DNA of 64,000 nt from the NCBI GenBank assembly GCA_905197045.1, contig CAJJXG010000003.1:41218-105217 (forward strand). The letters are read 5' to 3'. Origin of the DNA: an uncultured Caryophanales bacterium. GTDB taxonomy: Bacteria > Bacillota_I > Bacilli_A > RFN20 > CAG-826. Made by a program: the position numbers and the translations under genes. Positions 18,694 to 26,620 of the stretch are shown here, piece after piece (position 1 is the first letter of the stretch; the number at the start of each line of letters is the position of its first letter). The notes under the pieces are model-generated. The model was not told the origin of the DNA, did not search any database, and saw only the letters and a program-made list of their open reading frames with translations.

Positions 18694-19140
18694 TTATAAT
18701 TTCTTTTTTAAAAATAACTCGCAGGCTTGATCAAATGGTGTTTCTTCAAAAAATAGACTTCCATTATCAATATAGCCAAGTCTTCGATATAAAAATTGTG
18801 CTTTTTCATCGACTTGAGTCGACAATAAAACCATTTTATAGCTTTCTTTTCTCATTAAATCTTCAAACTCTTTTAAAGCTTTTGTTCCATAGCCTTTATT
18901 TTGCATATCATTTTTAATTATTAAATGTTCGATAAAAGGAAGTTTCTCCCAAAGAATTGTAAAAAGTAAAATTCCTACCATCTCTTCTTTTTCATCAACT
19001 ATAAGATAACCATATCTGCCATTTACTTTATTTAAAAATTGTATTTCGTTAATTCTAGGTAATAATTCATGAACAAATTTATAATCTTTTTCTTTGAGTA
19101 ATCTAAGCATTCTTTTCTCCATCTTTTTTAAAGTAATCAT
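18694..19140 (-). CDS. GNAT family N-acetyltransferase
   Basis: 148 residues with the acetyl-CoA-binding signature MQNKGYGTKALKEFE (Q/R-x-x-G-x-G/A) after the strand HLIIKN, and the late FLYRRLGYID typical of GNATs. The acceptor is unknown. It is upstream of and coupled to glycerate kinase. No good ribosome binding site is seen; the leader is short and AT-rich. Confidence 0.88.
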   Translation of the reverse strand: MITLKKMEKRMLRLLKEKDYKFVHELLPRINEIQFLNKVNGRYGYLIVDEKEEMVGILLFTILWEKLPFIEHLIIKNDMQNKGYGTKALKEFEDLMRKESYKMVLLSTQVDEKAQFLYRRLGYIDNGSLFFEETPFDQACELFLKKKL

Positions 19141-19324
19141 ATTTTAACACAATCATACATTCAAACTCTTAGAATTTTTTTCTATTTTCGACCAAAAAAA
19201 TAGAGATTTGCGAGGTTTTTCATAATTTTTAAATAGATTATGTCCAAAATTAAATTATACCTTCGAAGGAAAATGCCTTAATTTTCTCTTTTTACATTTA
19301 AACTTCTAAACTTTTTTAATATGT

Positions 19325-19330
19325 TATAAT
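19325..19330 (+). promoter_or_regulatory. Extended -10 promoter, leaderless arrangement
   Basis: ATGTTATAAT provides an extended -10 (TG-n-TATAAT, hexamer at 19325-19330). The ATG at 19337 is 6 bases downstream, leaving no room for a ribosome binding site. No good -35 is seen. Confidence 0.65.
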
Positions 19331-19336
19331 AAGTTT

Positions 19337-20164
19337 ATGAAGAAGAAAAAAATATTACTACTGCTCCCATTATTAGCACCTCTTTTAATGTCAAATTCTG
19401 CTGGTCCTAATCAACAGCCATACATCTTTCTTAAGCAAACTTTTACAGCTGAGGAATATGATGTTATAGAAGATAGTAAACAAGTAAAATTCGAGATTAA
19501 GAACAATAGTAAATTTTTCTTGAGAGACTTTTATCTTTCAGACATCAAAAATCCTGATGATAAAACTGCTTTTTATTATAGTCCAGGTAGTTATTCTTTT
19601 TATCATTATATTATTCCGCCTTATTCAACAAGCTGTATCTATGCAAGTTATGAGGAACTCGAATTAATCGGCAATGAAACAATTACTCTAGAATACGCTG
19701 CTTATGATTATTCAAAAACGAATTCTAGCATTTCAAGTTTAAGTTATTGGTTTCTTTCTTATGATAGCGAAACAAATTTAAGTCAAATTGATATCAGAGG
19801 TAATTTAGATTTTAACGACGACTACTACATTTATACTGTCCTTTACTATATATATGATGAGAAAACATCTGGCTATGTTTACGATGAAGATTATTCAAAT
19901 ATATATGATGGCGGTAGTTTTAAAACTACAATTGAACTTTATGGAAATTATGAAGGCTATAATGACAAGTTAATGAACTATGCTATCACCATGGAAAATC
20001 CTTCTTCTAATGGCTTAGGAATGTTCTTCCTTATTATAGGCGTAACAGTCTTTTTAGGTGCTGCTCTTATTATATTTATCATCTTATTTATACTTTTAAT
20101 TTATAAAAATAGTTCAAATAAGCGAAAAAAGAAAAAACTTGAAACAAAAGATGAAGCAAACTAG
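19337..20164 (+). CDS. Exported membrane-anchored protein, unknown
   Basis: 275 residues, not recognised. N-terminal signal peptide (KKKKILLLLPLLAPLLMS), an acidic, Tyr/Ser-rich extracellular domain (about 25-225), then one C-terminal transmembrane helix (about 228-255) and a highly basic cytoplasmic tail (KNSSNKRKKKKLETKDEAN). Type I topology. It has its own promoter and terminator, so it is monocistronic. The central domain may be a beta-sandwich, judging from its strand-like spacing; no function is suggested. Confidence 0.65.
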   Translation: MKKKKILLLLPLLAPLLMSNSAGPNQQPYIFLKQTFTAEEYDVIEDSKQVKFEIKNNSKFFLRDFYLSDIKNPDDKTAFYYSPGSYSFYHYIIPPYSTSCIYASYEELELIGNETITLEYAAYDYSKTNSSISSLSYWFLSYDSETNLSQIDIRGNLDFNDDYYIYTVLYYIYDEKTSGYVYDEDYSNIYDGGSFKTTIELYGNYEGYNDKLMNYAITMENPSSNGLGMFFLIIGVTVFLGAALIIFIILFILLIYKNSSNKRKKKKLETKDEAN

Positions 20165-20187
20165 AAGCTAAGCTTCTAGTTTTTTTA
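20158..20187 (+). terminator. Intrinsic terminator
   Basis: AAACTAGAAGC and GCTTCTAGTTT form an 11-bp stem over a 3-base loop, followed by TTTTTT. Follows the 275-residue gene directly and separates it from the convergent 144-residue gene. Confidence 0.9.
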
Positions 20188-20622
20188 TTATCTACTCTTT
20201 AAAAGCTTTCTAACGTTAATAAAAAATTCGATAAAGAAATAAAGTAAAAATAAAATTTCAAAAACTAAATAAGAAATTAAAATATCGCTTCCTGTTATAA
20301 CTAGATAATTGTTTAATAAAGTTCCTATAATGTAAGACAAAAAATTAGCTGGAATTGTTAAAAAAGATTTTTTAATGCTATTAAATATCAAATAAAGAAA
20401 AGCGCCTTCAATAAATGTAACAATTATTTCGCCCATTATTAAGAATACGTGTGAATAATCTAAAGCTATATATATTAAATTAAATAATAAATTAGAAACT
20501 ATATTTAATAATGTTACACATAATAAAGTTTTAACACTTCTTTTATTGCCAAATTCAAAATAGATTGGTGTCTCAATTAATAAAGTTAAAAATAAAGGAT
20601 AAAGGAAATTTATTAAATTCAT
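20188..20622 (-). CDS. Multipass membrane protein, unknown
   Basis: About 144 residues with four or five hydrophobic segments and short loops (for example LITGSDILISYLVFEILFLLYFFIEFFINV at the end). Not recognised; it resembles small VanZ/EpsG-free integral membrane proteins only in size. A longer frame with a start at 20652 exists, but AGAGGTGTA lies directly before ATG 20622, so I start there. Monocistronic. Confidence 0.6.
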   Translation of the reverse strand: MNLINFLYPLFLTLLIETPIYFEFGNKRSVKTLLCVTLLNIVSNLLFNLIYIALDYSHVFLIMGEIIVTFIEGAFLYLIFNSIKKSFLTIPANFLSYIIGTLLNNYLVITGSDILISYLVFEILFLLYFFIEFFINVRKLLKSR

Positions 20623-20732
20623 TACACCTCTAATTTTACACTTTTTTGACAATGTTAAAAGAAATTTGGCGCTCTTAAAGAATTAAAAACTCCTTTAAGA
20701 TAAGTAAACTTATATCTTTAGAAAGCTCATTT

Positions 20733-20762
20733 AAAAAAGCGAGAACCAATACGTCCCCGCTT
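20733..20762 (-). terminator. Intrinsic terminator of the flavoprotein pair
   Basis: In minus-strand RNA AAGCGGGGA pairs with UUCUCGCUU (9 bp with G-U pairs), followed by UUUUUU. It lies about 30 bases after the stop at 20792. Confidence 0.85.
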
Positions 20763-20791
20763 GATTTTATAGATTTTTAAAATCGTTTCAA

Positions 20792-21955
20792 TTAATACTT
20801 ATAAACTTCTATTTCAAGATCAGACATTGGATAAGAACAGCATGGGTGAAAATAGCCAAACTTCTTATCGATGTCAGCTTGCTTATTAAGTTTTGTAGTT
20901 TGAATTTCGCCTTTTAAAATCTTACTACGACAGAAACCACATCCACCTAAATGACATTTTGAACGAATCAAAACATCGTTTCTTTCAAGAGCATTTAAAA
21001 CAGTTTCTGATTGTTTTGCTTTTAAATTAAAGACTTGATCTTCCATATGAACTACAAGATTAAATGTTTTATCGCCTAAAGCTAAAGTTTCAGGTGACTT
21101 CTCAAGTCTAATATGCTTATTATCGAGATTGAGTTTTTTAAATTCACCTTTTAAGAAATCAAACATTGCATTTGGTCCTGAAACAAATACACTATATGGC
21201 TTATCACTTGGTGCATATTTTTTAATAATTTCTGAAGTGATGTAACCTTTTTTGCAACCTTCAATAGTTTCATTACAAACTACATAAACAACTTTTACCT
21301 TATCAGTTGCTTTAGTTAAAGCATCTAATTCATCTTTTAAAATTACATCGCTTAAAGAGTTAACTCCATAAAGAATAGTAAGATTAAATTTTTCAATTCC
21401 ATCTTTAATTGCATTAGCCATCGAGATAAATGGAGTAATTCCAACACCTCCTGCAATAGCAATTACATCTTTTTCATCACGAATTGATGAATAAGTTAAA
21501 AATCCACCAGGTTCAGAAGCGAATAATTTATCACCAACTTTGGCTTTATCTAGGAAATAGCTAGATAAATATCCGCCTTCTTTTCTTTTAATTGTAATTC
21601 GATAAACTCCTTTTAAAGCTTCGCTTGGAGAAGAAGAAATTGCATAAGCTCTTGATACAATATTATTTTCTACATTGACGAATAAAGATACATAACTTCC
21701 TGATTTAAAGTAAGCTAATTTTTTAGTTTCACCATCTGGAACAAGATAAAAACTTTTAGTGTCTTTATTTTCTTCAACAATTTTATCAATTCTTAAATAT
21801 TGTTTATGTGGATGATAATAGTTAGCAAGTTCATTAATTCTATATGATTTATATTCTTTAACTTTTGAATTATCAATGGCTTCTAAACGATTCTTCTTTA
21901 AATTTTTAAATTTTAACATGTCGCTTAAGCCAAAAAATGAAACCTTTACCTTCAT
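20792..21955 (-). CDS. FAD/NAD(P)-dependent reductase with C-terminal plant-type 2Fe-2S domain
   Basis: 387 residues in three parts: ferredoxin-NADP+-reductase FAD domain (about 50-140, RAYAISSSP as the flavin-binding R-x-Y-S-type motif), NAD(P)-binding domain (about 150-280, GGVGITPFISM), and a 2Fe-2S ferredoxin domain with C334, C339, C342 and C372/373 (Cx4Cx2C...C). This order is that of phenol-hydroxylase/CDP-6-deoxy-sugar-reductase-type electron-transfer proteins. The gene starts 1 base after the CrtI-like oxidoreductase stop, so it probably passes electrons from NAD(P)H to that partner or shares its pathway. Confidence 0.9.
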   Translation of the reverse strand: MKVKVSFFGLSDMLKFKNLKKNRLEAIDNSKVKEYKSYRINELANYYHPHKQYLRIDKIVEENKDTKSFYLVPDGETKKLAYFKSGSYVSLFVNVENNIVSRAYAISSSPSEALKGVYRITIKRKEGGYLSSYFLDKAKVGDKLFASEPGGFLTYSSIRDEKDVIAIAGGVGITPFISMANAIKDGIEKFNLTILYGVNSLSDVILKDELDALTKATDKVKVVYVVCNETIEGCKKGYITSEIIKKYAPSDKPYSVFVSGPNAMFDFLKGEFKKLNLDNKHIRLEKSPETLALGDKTFNLVVHMEDQVFNLKAKQSETVLNALERNDVLIRSKCHLGGCGFCRSKILKGEIQTTKLNKQADIDKKFGYFHPCCSYPMSDLEIEVYKY

Positions 21956-21956
21956 T

Positions 21957-23492
21957 TTATTTATCCTCCTTCATATCACCAAGAGTAAGTTTTGCTGCTA
22001 AGTCTCCAGAAAGATAAGCTGAGTTATAACCCGAACTTCTCATAGCGTGTCCCCCAGCAAAGCGCAAACCTTTTAATATTTTTTCATCATACATTGTGGT
22101 TAATCTTGGCATCATATTATCTAAACCGCTTGTTAAATAACCATAAATTGTTCCATCTGGAGTTGAGGTGTAATGGCAATAAGTTAAAGGTGTTGCAATT
22201 TCTATCTCTTCAATTGCATCTGAAATTTTACATCCAGTAGATTCTTCAAAACGTTTAATAAATCCTTTAGCGATTTCTTCTTTTAAATCAAAGTAATTCT
22301 TTTCATCAACAACCTTATCAAAAATATCGCTGAAGTAAAGAGAGGTCATATACATAATGGTTGTACCTTTAGGAGAAGCATTTTCTAAGGCATTATTTAA
22401 AACAACAGTAACTTGAGAATAGTTATTGATGTCTTTCATCGCATCAAAAGCTTCTCTAGAATTTAAACTATCGTAAATAAAATAACTATATGAATTTAAC
22501 CTAAGTTCTTCTTTAGTTTTGTTAAGCCCTAAAAAGATAGAAAGCCCTCTTCCAGAAAGTTCTCTAAAACTAGAAAGTTTTAATTGCTCTTCAGGAATTT
22601 GACTCTTATCTTTAATCATTTGTCCATAAACAGCTTCAGGTGAAGCATTTGATATGATATGTTTTGTCAAAATCTTTTTACCACTATCTAAAATTGCTCC
22701 ATAAACTTCACCATTTTCAACAAGAACTTCTTTTACGCCATCACCAAAATAAACATCTCCGCCACTATGTTTAATTTCTTCAATTAATGTAGCGCTTATT
22801 TCGTGTGATCTTTCAACTGGTACTTGAGCTTTTAAAGTTATATAAAGATAGACCATAATACAATAATGGACAAAACCTAATCTATCAGTTGATGTACCAA
22901 GATATGACCAATAAGTTGTAATAATCTCTTGAGCCTTTTTAGGCATTTTAATCGCCTTTAAAACTGTATCCACATCATAAACAGCAACTCTCATGAAATT
23001 AGGATATTTCTTCATTAAAACTTTACTATCTGGTTTACCATGAGACTCATTTAAATATCTCATTGCATCAGAGATTTCTTTTCCTAATTCAAAAAATGTT
23101 GTTACAGATTTTCTCGATCCTGGAACATACTCTTCCATCTTGTTAATAAAGTTTTCGACACCAAAAGGCATCTCATAACTTTCTTTTGTTTTAGAATTAA
23201 TTACTTTAAAAGCTTCAGGTACATCAACAAAGTGTAATTTATCTAAAACACCAAGTTCTTCAAACAAAGTATATAAATTGCCATGTCTATCCTTATGACC
23301 AAAATCACAAAGTTCATGTAAGGAAGCTTCAAAATAAAATCTTCCTCTCATAAAGCCAGTAGCAAATCCGCCTGGTAAAATATGTCTTTCAACAAGCAAT
23401 ACTTTTTTGTTAGATTTTGCTAAACGTAATGCAGCTGTTAATCCTCCATTACCAGCTCCAATTACTAAAGCATCATAACGCTTTTCTTCCAT
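21957..23492 (-). CDS. Phytoene desaturase/CrtISO-like FAD-dependent oxidoreductase
   Basis: 511 residues. N-terminal Rossmann dinucleotide loop VIGAGNGGLTAALRLA and the LLVERHILPGGFATGF segment, with the C-terminal GLRFAGGHAMRSSGYNSAYLSG FAD-closing motif: the pattern of the phytoene desaturase/carotenoid isomerase/RetSat superfamily. There are no carotenoid genes around it, so the substrate is likely some other hydrophobic or enone compound. Operon with the 2Fe-2S flavoprotein (1-base gap), which makes an NAD(P)H-driven two-component reductase plausible. TTAGGAGG precedes the ATG. Confidence 0.85.
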   Translation of the reverse strand: MEEKRYDALVIGAGNGGLTAALRLAKSNKKVLLVERHILPGGFATGFMRGRFYFEASLHELCDFGHKDRHGNLYTLFEELGVLDKLHFVDVPEAFKVINSKTKESYEMPFGVENFINKMEEYVPGSRKSVTTFFELGKEISDAMRYLNESHGKPDSKVLMKKYPNFMRVAVYDVDTVLKAIKMPKKAQEIITTYWSYLGTSTDRLGFVHYCIMVYLYITLKAQVPVERSHEISATLIEEIKHSGGDVYFGDGVKEVLVENGEVYGAILDSGKKILTKHIISNASPEAVYGQMIKDKSQIPEEQLKLSSFRELSGRGLSIFLGLNKTKEELRLNSYSYFIYDSLNSREAFDAMKDINNYSQVTVVLNNALENASPKGTTIMYMTSLYFSDIFDKVVDEKNYFDLKEEIAKGFIKRFEESTGCKISDAIEEIEIATPLTYCHYTSTPDGTIYGYLTSGLDNMMPRLTTMYDEKILKGLRFAGGHAMRSSGYNSAYLSGDLAAKLTLGDMKEDK

Positions 23493-23863
23493 AAATTAGT
23501 TAGCCTCCTAACATGATTTCTAATCGATATTATTCTACCAATTAATAAAGTGAATTGCTTATAAAATACGCTAATAATCAAATTTTTTACCAGTTATTTA
23601 CCCTACTATAGAAAGAATGAATACTCTGGTGCGTCGAAGCTTTTCTGATTTAAAACCAATAGTCAAAATAGTCTATTACTAAGCTTATTGAATATATAAA
23701 TCATAATTTATTACTTACTTTTCACTTAATAAGTACTAGAAAATAACTAATAAACTACTAAAAGTGTTTTTTAGCATTTATTTCAACATGTTAATACTAT
23801 CTTGATTTCAAAGGTAGCCATAAGCGAAAATAAATAAAGATAAATTTAAAGGAAAAAATAAAA
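23493..23863. other. AT-rich intergenic region, nothing identified
   Basis: 371 bases between the divergent CrtI-like and GNAT genes. No hairpin, repeat or open frame of note; promoters for both genes must lie here but no convincing pair of hexamers was found. Confidence 0.4.
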
Positions 23864-24313
23864 ATGAATTATAAGATTATAAACATTAAAGATCACGAAG
23901 AATATAAAGACAAAGCTGCTTCTTTTTTCGCTTCTAAATGGAACATTGAAGAAAGCGAGTATTTAAAAAGTATTGAAGAAAGTTTTACTTCTACTACTTA
24001 TCCAATGTGGTATTTAGCAATTGAAAACGGAACTATTATAGGTGGCGTTGGTGTAATAGAAAATGACTTCCACGAAAGAAAAGATTTATCACCTAATGTT
24101 TGTGCTCTATATGTAGAAGAGAATAGAAGGAATTTAGGAATTGCAGGTGCACTTTTAAATTACGCAATTAATGATATGAAACAAAAAGGAATTACAACAT
24201 TATATTTAATAACTGACCACACTTCTTTTTATGAAAGATATAACTGGGAGTACCTTTTAGATGTTAAATGTGATGGTGGAGAAATCTCCAGAATGTATAT
24301 CCATAAGGAGTAA
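23864..24313 (+). CDS. GNAT family N-acetyltransferase
   Basis: 149 residues. GNAT fold with VCALYVEENRRNLGIAGALLNYAIND, the acetyl-CoA-binding R-x-x-G-x-A loop, preceded by GTIIGGVGVIEND and followed by LYLITDHTSFYERYNWEYL. AAAGGAAAAAATAAAA precedes the ATG. Its stop is 1 base from that of the convergent ABC-F gene. Acceptor unknown. Confidence 0.88.
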   Translation: MNYKIINIKDHEEYKDKAASFFASKWNIEESEYLKSIEESFTSTTYPMWYLAIENGTIIGGVGVIENDFHERKDLSPNVCALYVEENRRNLGIAGALLNYAINDMKQKGITTLYLITDHTSFYERYNWEYLLDVKCDGGEISRMYIHKE

Positions 24314-24314
24314 A

Positions 24315-25934
24315 CTAAAGATATCTTTTATAAAACTCTTCTTTGGAAATCTTTTTCAATCCATTTTCTTTATCTAATTCATAGATATCATCAAAAACCT
24401 GATAAACAAAATTTCGATCATGAGAAACTGCAATAAGTACGCCATTATATTCTTTAATCGAATTTATAAACGCTTTATTTGATAGCGGAGAAATATTTCT
24501 TGTAGGCTCATCAAGAAGCATAACATTATCTTTTTCTAAAATTAATTTGGCAAAGAAAATCTTAGCTTTTTCGCCTCCACTTAATGAAGAAATACTTCTA
24601 TTCATCTCTTCGTATGTAAGTTTTAAAGATCCTAAATAAGTTTGAATTTTAGTTAAATCTTCCTTGTTAGATACATTTAATGTTTTTGATAAATAATCAA
24701 GAGGAGATAAATAATTTAAAAGCTCGTCCTCATAATTTTGTGACATATACCCAACCTTAAAAGAAGTGTTCTTCTTAAGTTCATGATAAATTAAGCGTAA
24801 CAATGTTGTTTTTCCGACACCATTTTCACCAATTAAAGCTACTTTTTTAGCACCTTTTATATATAAAGAAATTTGTTTGTCTATTAAAGTAATTTCGCTA
24901 TTAACTTTTAACGAGTCAATATTTAAGTCTAAAACTTCTTTATTTGCATCAACCAAATAGTTAATTTTCGAGTTTGAAGATCCGCTTCTGCCTTTATCAA
25001 GATTGTCAAATTTAAGGTTAATTGCATCTTCAACTTCATATTTTTGAGTTAAATTTTCCTTTTCTTTTATGTAGCGCTTTTCCATTGATTTAATAGAATG
25101 CATCTTATCTTTTAAATTTTTAGCCACACTTGGCGCTTGGCGAGAAACTGAGTTTAATGCGTAATTTACACTTTGATATACACGATTATATTTTTCGATT
25201 TTCTTTTCGAAATTTTCTTTATCCTTATTAAACTCTCTAATGTTTTTATCTAAAAAATCTTCGCGAGTTTGATAATAGTCATCGTATGACAAGTTTTTAA
25301 CACTAACTCGCGCTTCACTTTTACTTTTAAGTGATTCAATATGGACAATTCTATTAGCGCAACATGATAAGAAATGCTCATCATGTGAAATAAATATAAC
25401 TGGTATATCTAAATTTATAATCAGTTCCTCTAATAAATTTAAAGATAAAAGATCCAAGTCATTACTTGGTTCATCTAGTAGTAATACGGTAGGTTCTTTC
25501 ATAAGTTCAATAAGTAAAAACAGTTTAATTCGTTCTCCGCCACTTAAATTACCTACTAGTAAACTACTAGATAACAACTTTTCCTCATCTAAATTGAATT
25601 TATCGATATAAAAATAGTACTTTTTATAATCTAAAAGCGAGTAATCGATTTTTTCGTTAAGTAGTTCATAAACCGACTTTTCTAGTAATTCTTTTTCAAC
25701 CATTTGAGGAAGATAGCCGATTTTTTCGTTTTTAATATTGATAGTTCCTTTAATTTCTAAATATTTAGAAGCTTCTTCTTGATTATAAATCGCTTTTAAA
25801 AGAGAAGATTTGCCGTTTCCTTCTTCCCCAATTATTCCTATTTTGTCTTTTTTATTTACAGTTAAAGAAAAATCTTTAATTAAAACTCTTAAATCTTTTT
25901 TTAATATTAATGATAAATTTGAAATTATAAGCAT
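24315..25934 (-). CDS. ABC-F family ATPase (ribosome-associated, antibiotic-resistance-like)
   Basis: 539 residues, two ABC domains and no membrane part. Domain 1: Walker A GEEGNGKSS, signature LSGGERIKL, Walker B LLLDEPSNDLD. A charged linker (about 210-340, coiled coil, the ribosome-contacting P-site tRNA-interaction motif region) follows. Domain 2: GENGVGKTT, LSGGEKAKI, LLDEPTRNISPLS. The EPTRN-SPLS form in domain 2 is like Vga/Lsa/Cpl-type target-protection proteins and unlike housekeeping EttA/Uup (EPTNHLD), so resistance to PLS-type drugs is plausible but unproven. AAAAGGAGTTTTAAA precedes the ATG; the leader may be an attenuator. Confidence 0.85.
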   Translation of the reverse strand: MLIISNLSLILKKDLRVLIKDFSLTVNKKDKIGIIGEEGNGKSSLLKAIYNQEEASKYLEIKGTINIKNEKIGYLPQMVEKELLEKSVYELLNEKIDYSLLDYKKYYFYIDKFNLDEEKLLSSSLLVGNLSGGERIKLFLLIELMKEPTVLLLDEPSNDLDLLSLNLLEELIINLDIPVIFISHDEHFLSCCANRIVHIESLKSKSEARVSVKNLSYDDYYQTREDFLDKNIREFNKDKENFEKKIEKYNRVYQSVNYALNSVSRQAPSVAKNLKDKMHSIKSMEKRYIKEKENLTQKYEVEDAINLKFDNLDKGRSGSSNSKINYLVDANKEVLDLNIDSLKVNSEITLIDKQISLYIKGAKKVALIGENGVGKTTLLRLIYHELKKNTSFKVGYMSQNYEDELLNYLSPLDYLSKTLNVSNKEDLTKIQTYLGSLKLTYEEMNRSISSLSGGEKAKIFFAKLILEKDNVMLLDEPTRNISPLSNKAFINSIKEYNGVLIAVSHDRNFVYQVFDDIYELDKENGLKKISKEEFYKRYL

Positions 25935-25960
25935 TTTAAAACTCCTTTTTTTATATAAGT

Positions 25961-26040
25961 CTAGTTAATTAATATGCTTAAATTCTCAAATTCATCACCT
26001 TCTTTCTTTAAAATCATAATCTAAGAGAATTATTAATTAA
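25961..26040 (-). promoter_or_regulatory. Possible attenuator leader of the ABC-F gene
   Basis: Upstream of the ABC-F gene the minus strand has paired arms TTAATTAAT (26032-26040) with ATTAATTAA (25965-25973), and AATTCTC (26025-26031) with GAGAATT (25981-25987). The loop holds GAAAGAAGG. A tiny frame MNLRI-stop (25978-25995) starts 2 bases after it, and an 18-codon frame (25961-26017) overlaps. ABC-F resistance genes are often controlled by such leaders; here it is inference. Confidence 0.4.
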
Positions 26041-26053
26041 AGTAAAAATCAAT

Positions 26054-26340
26054 TTAGCCGACATCTTTAAAGAACATAACGTTGCTTCTAGCTTCCATAA
26101 ATTCATTTTTAAGATAAAAGTTATATGTAGGATAGTTTCTTTCAGTAGTTAGAATAATTGTTGAAACTCCATTTCTTTAACACCGACATTTACACCGACA
26201 TTTACACCGACATCAATCTTGCTTAGGACTTTTTCATTAAAAGGAATAGTAAGCCAAAATATAGTTATCTTGAATACTAAAAATATCTTTGCCATAGTGC
26301 TCAACTAGAAAAACGCAATCTATAAAAAATCACGATTTCT
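26054..26340 (-). pseudogene. Fused remnants: DNA-binding AlbA_2/Fic-type tail and GNAT tail
   Basis: Three broken frames, no whole gene. Upstream: FLVEHYGKDIFSIQDNYI in one frame switches to LTIPFNEKVLSKIDVGVNV in another, which is the C-terminal end of AlbA_2/RecG-like ATP-binding proteins, with the V-G-V-N repeat coded by a 12-base tandem unit (26179-26214). It stops after about 17 more residues (MEFQQLF). In the third frame GVSTIILTTERNYPTYNFYLKNEFMEARSNVMFFKDVG-stop is a typical GNAT C terminus. This is read as recombination between two decayed genes. No part appears expressed. Confidence 0.6.
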
Positions 26341-26457
26341 AAAATAAATATCACTAATTTTGATACTATTCTCTGTATCAAAATGTTAGTTAAAAGATGT
26401 CTTTTTTTCATCGCTTTAATACAAAATGACACCCCTACTAGATAAACGAAACCCCTT
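26331..26457 (-). repeat. Dispersed intergenic repeat, copy 1 (full)
   Basis: Longest copy of a repeat also found at 30838, 35814 and 40320. One half has an inverted repeat ATTTTGATAC / GTATCAAAAT (26357-26384) and TTAGT ends; the other half has CATCGCTTTAATACAAAATG followed by ACCCCTACTAG units of about 20 bases. Weakly coding-like in minus direction (TNILIQ...), but not a gene. Confidence 0.65.
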
Positions 26458-26562
26458 AATAAATGCCAAATGCCACTTCTTTGTCTATATTTGAAGTTGT
26501 TTAATTATCGAGTATAAATCCATTTAATAATGTCAGGAGTTTATATAGCTTGTCCAATTATC

Positions 26563-26597
26563 TAAAAAAGTCATCCAGCTAAAAAAACCAGGTGACT
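26563..26597 (-). terminator. Intrinsic terminator of the ABC exporter operon
   Basis: AGUCACCUGG pairs with GCUGGAUGACU (10 positions, one mismatch, two wobbles) over a U-rich loop and is followed by UUUUUU; about 25 bases after the stop at 26621. Confidence 0.7.
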
Positions 26598-26620
26598 ATT
26601 TTCTTATTATTAATTACGAA

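Noticed and set aside
26179..26214. Short tandem repeats that could look like a CRISPR remnant
   Set aside because: The 12-base units ACACCGACATTT are adjacent with no spacers and encode V-G-V-N in a decayed protein; no cas genes in the window.
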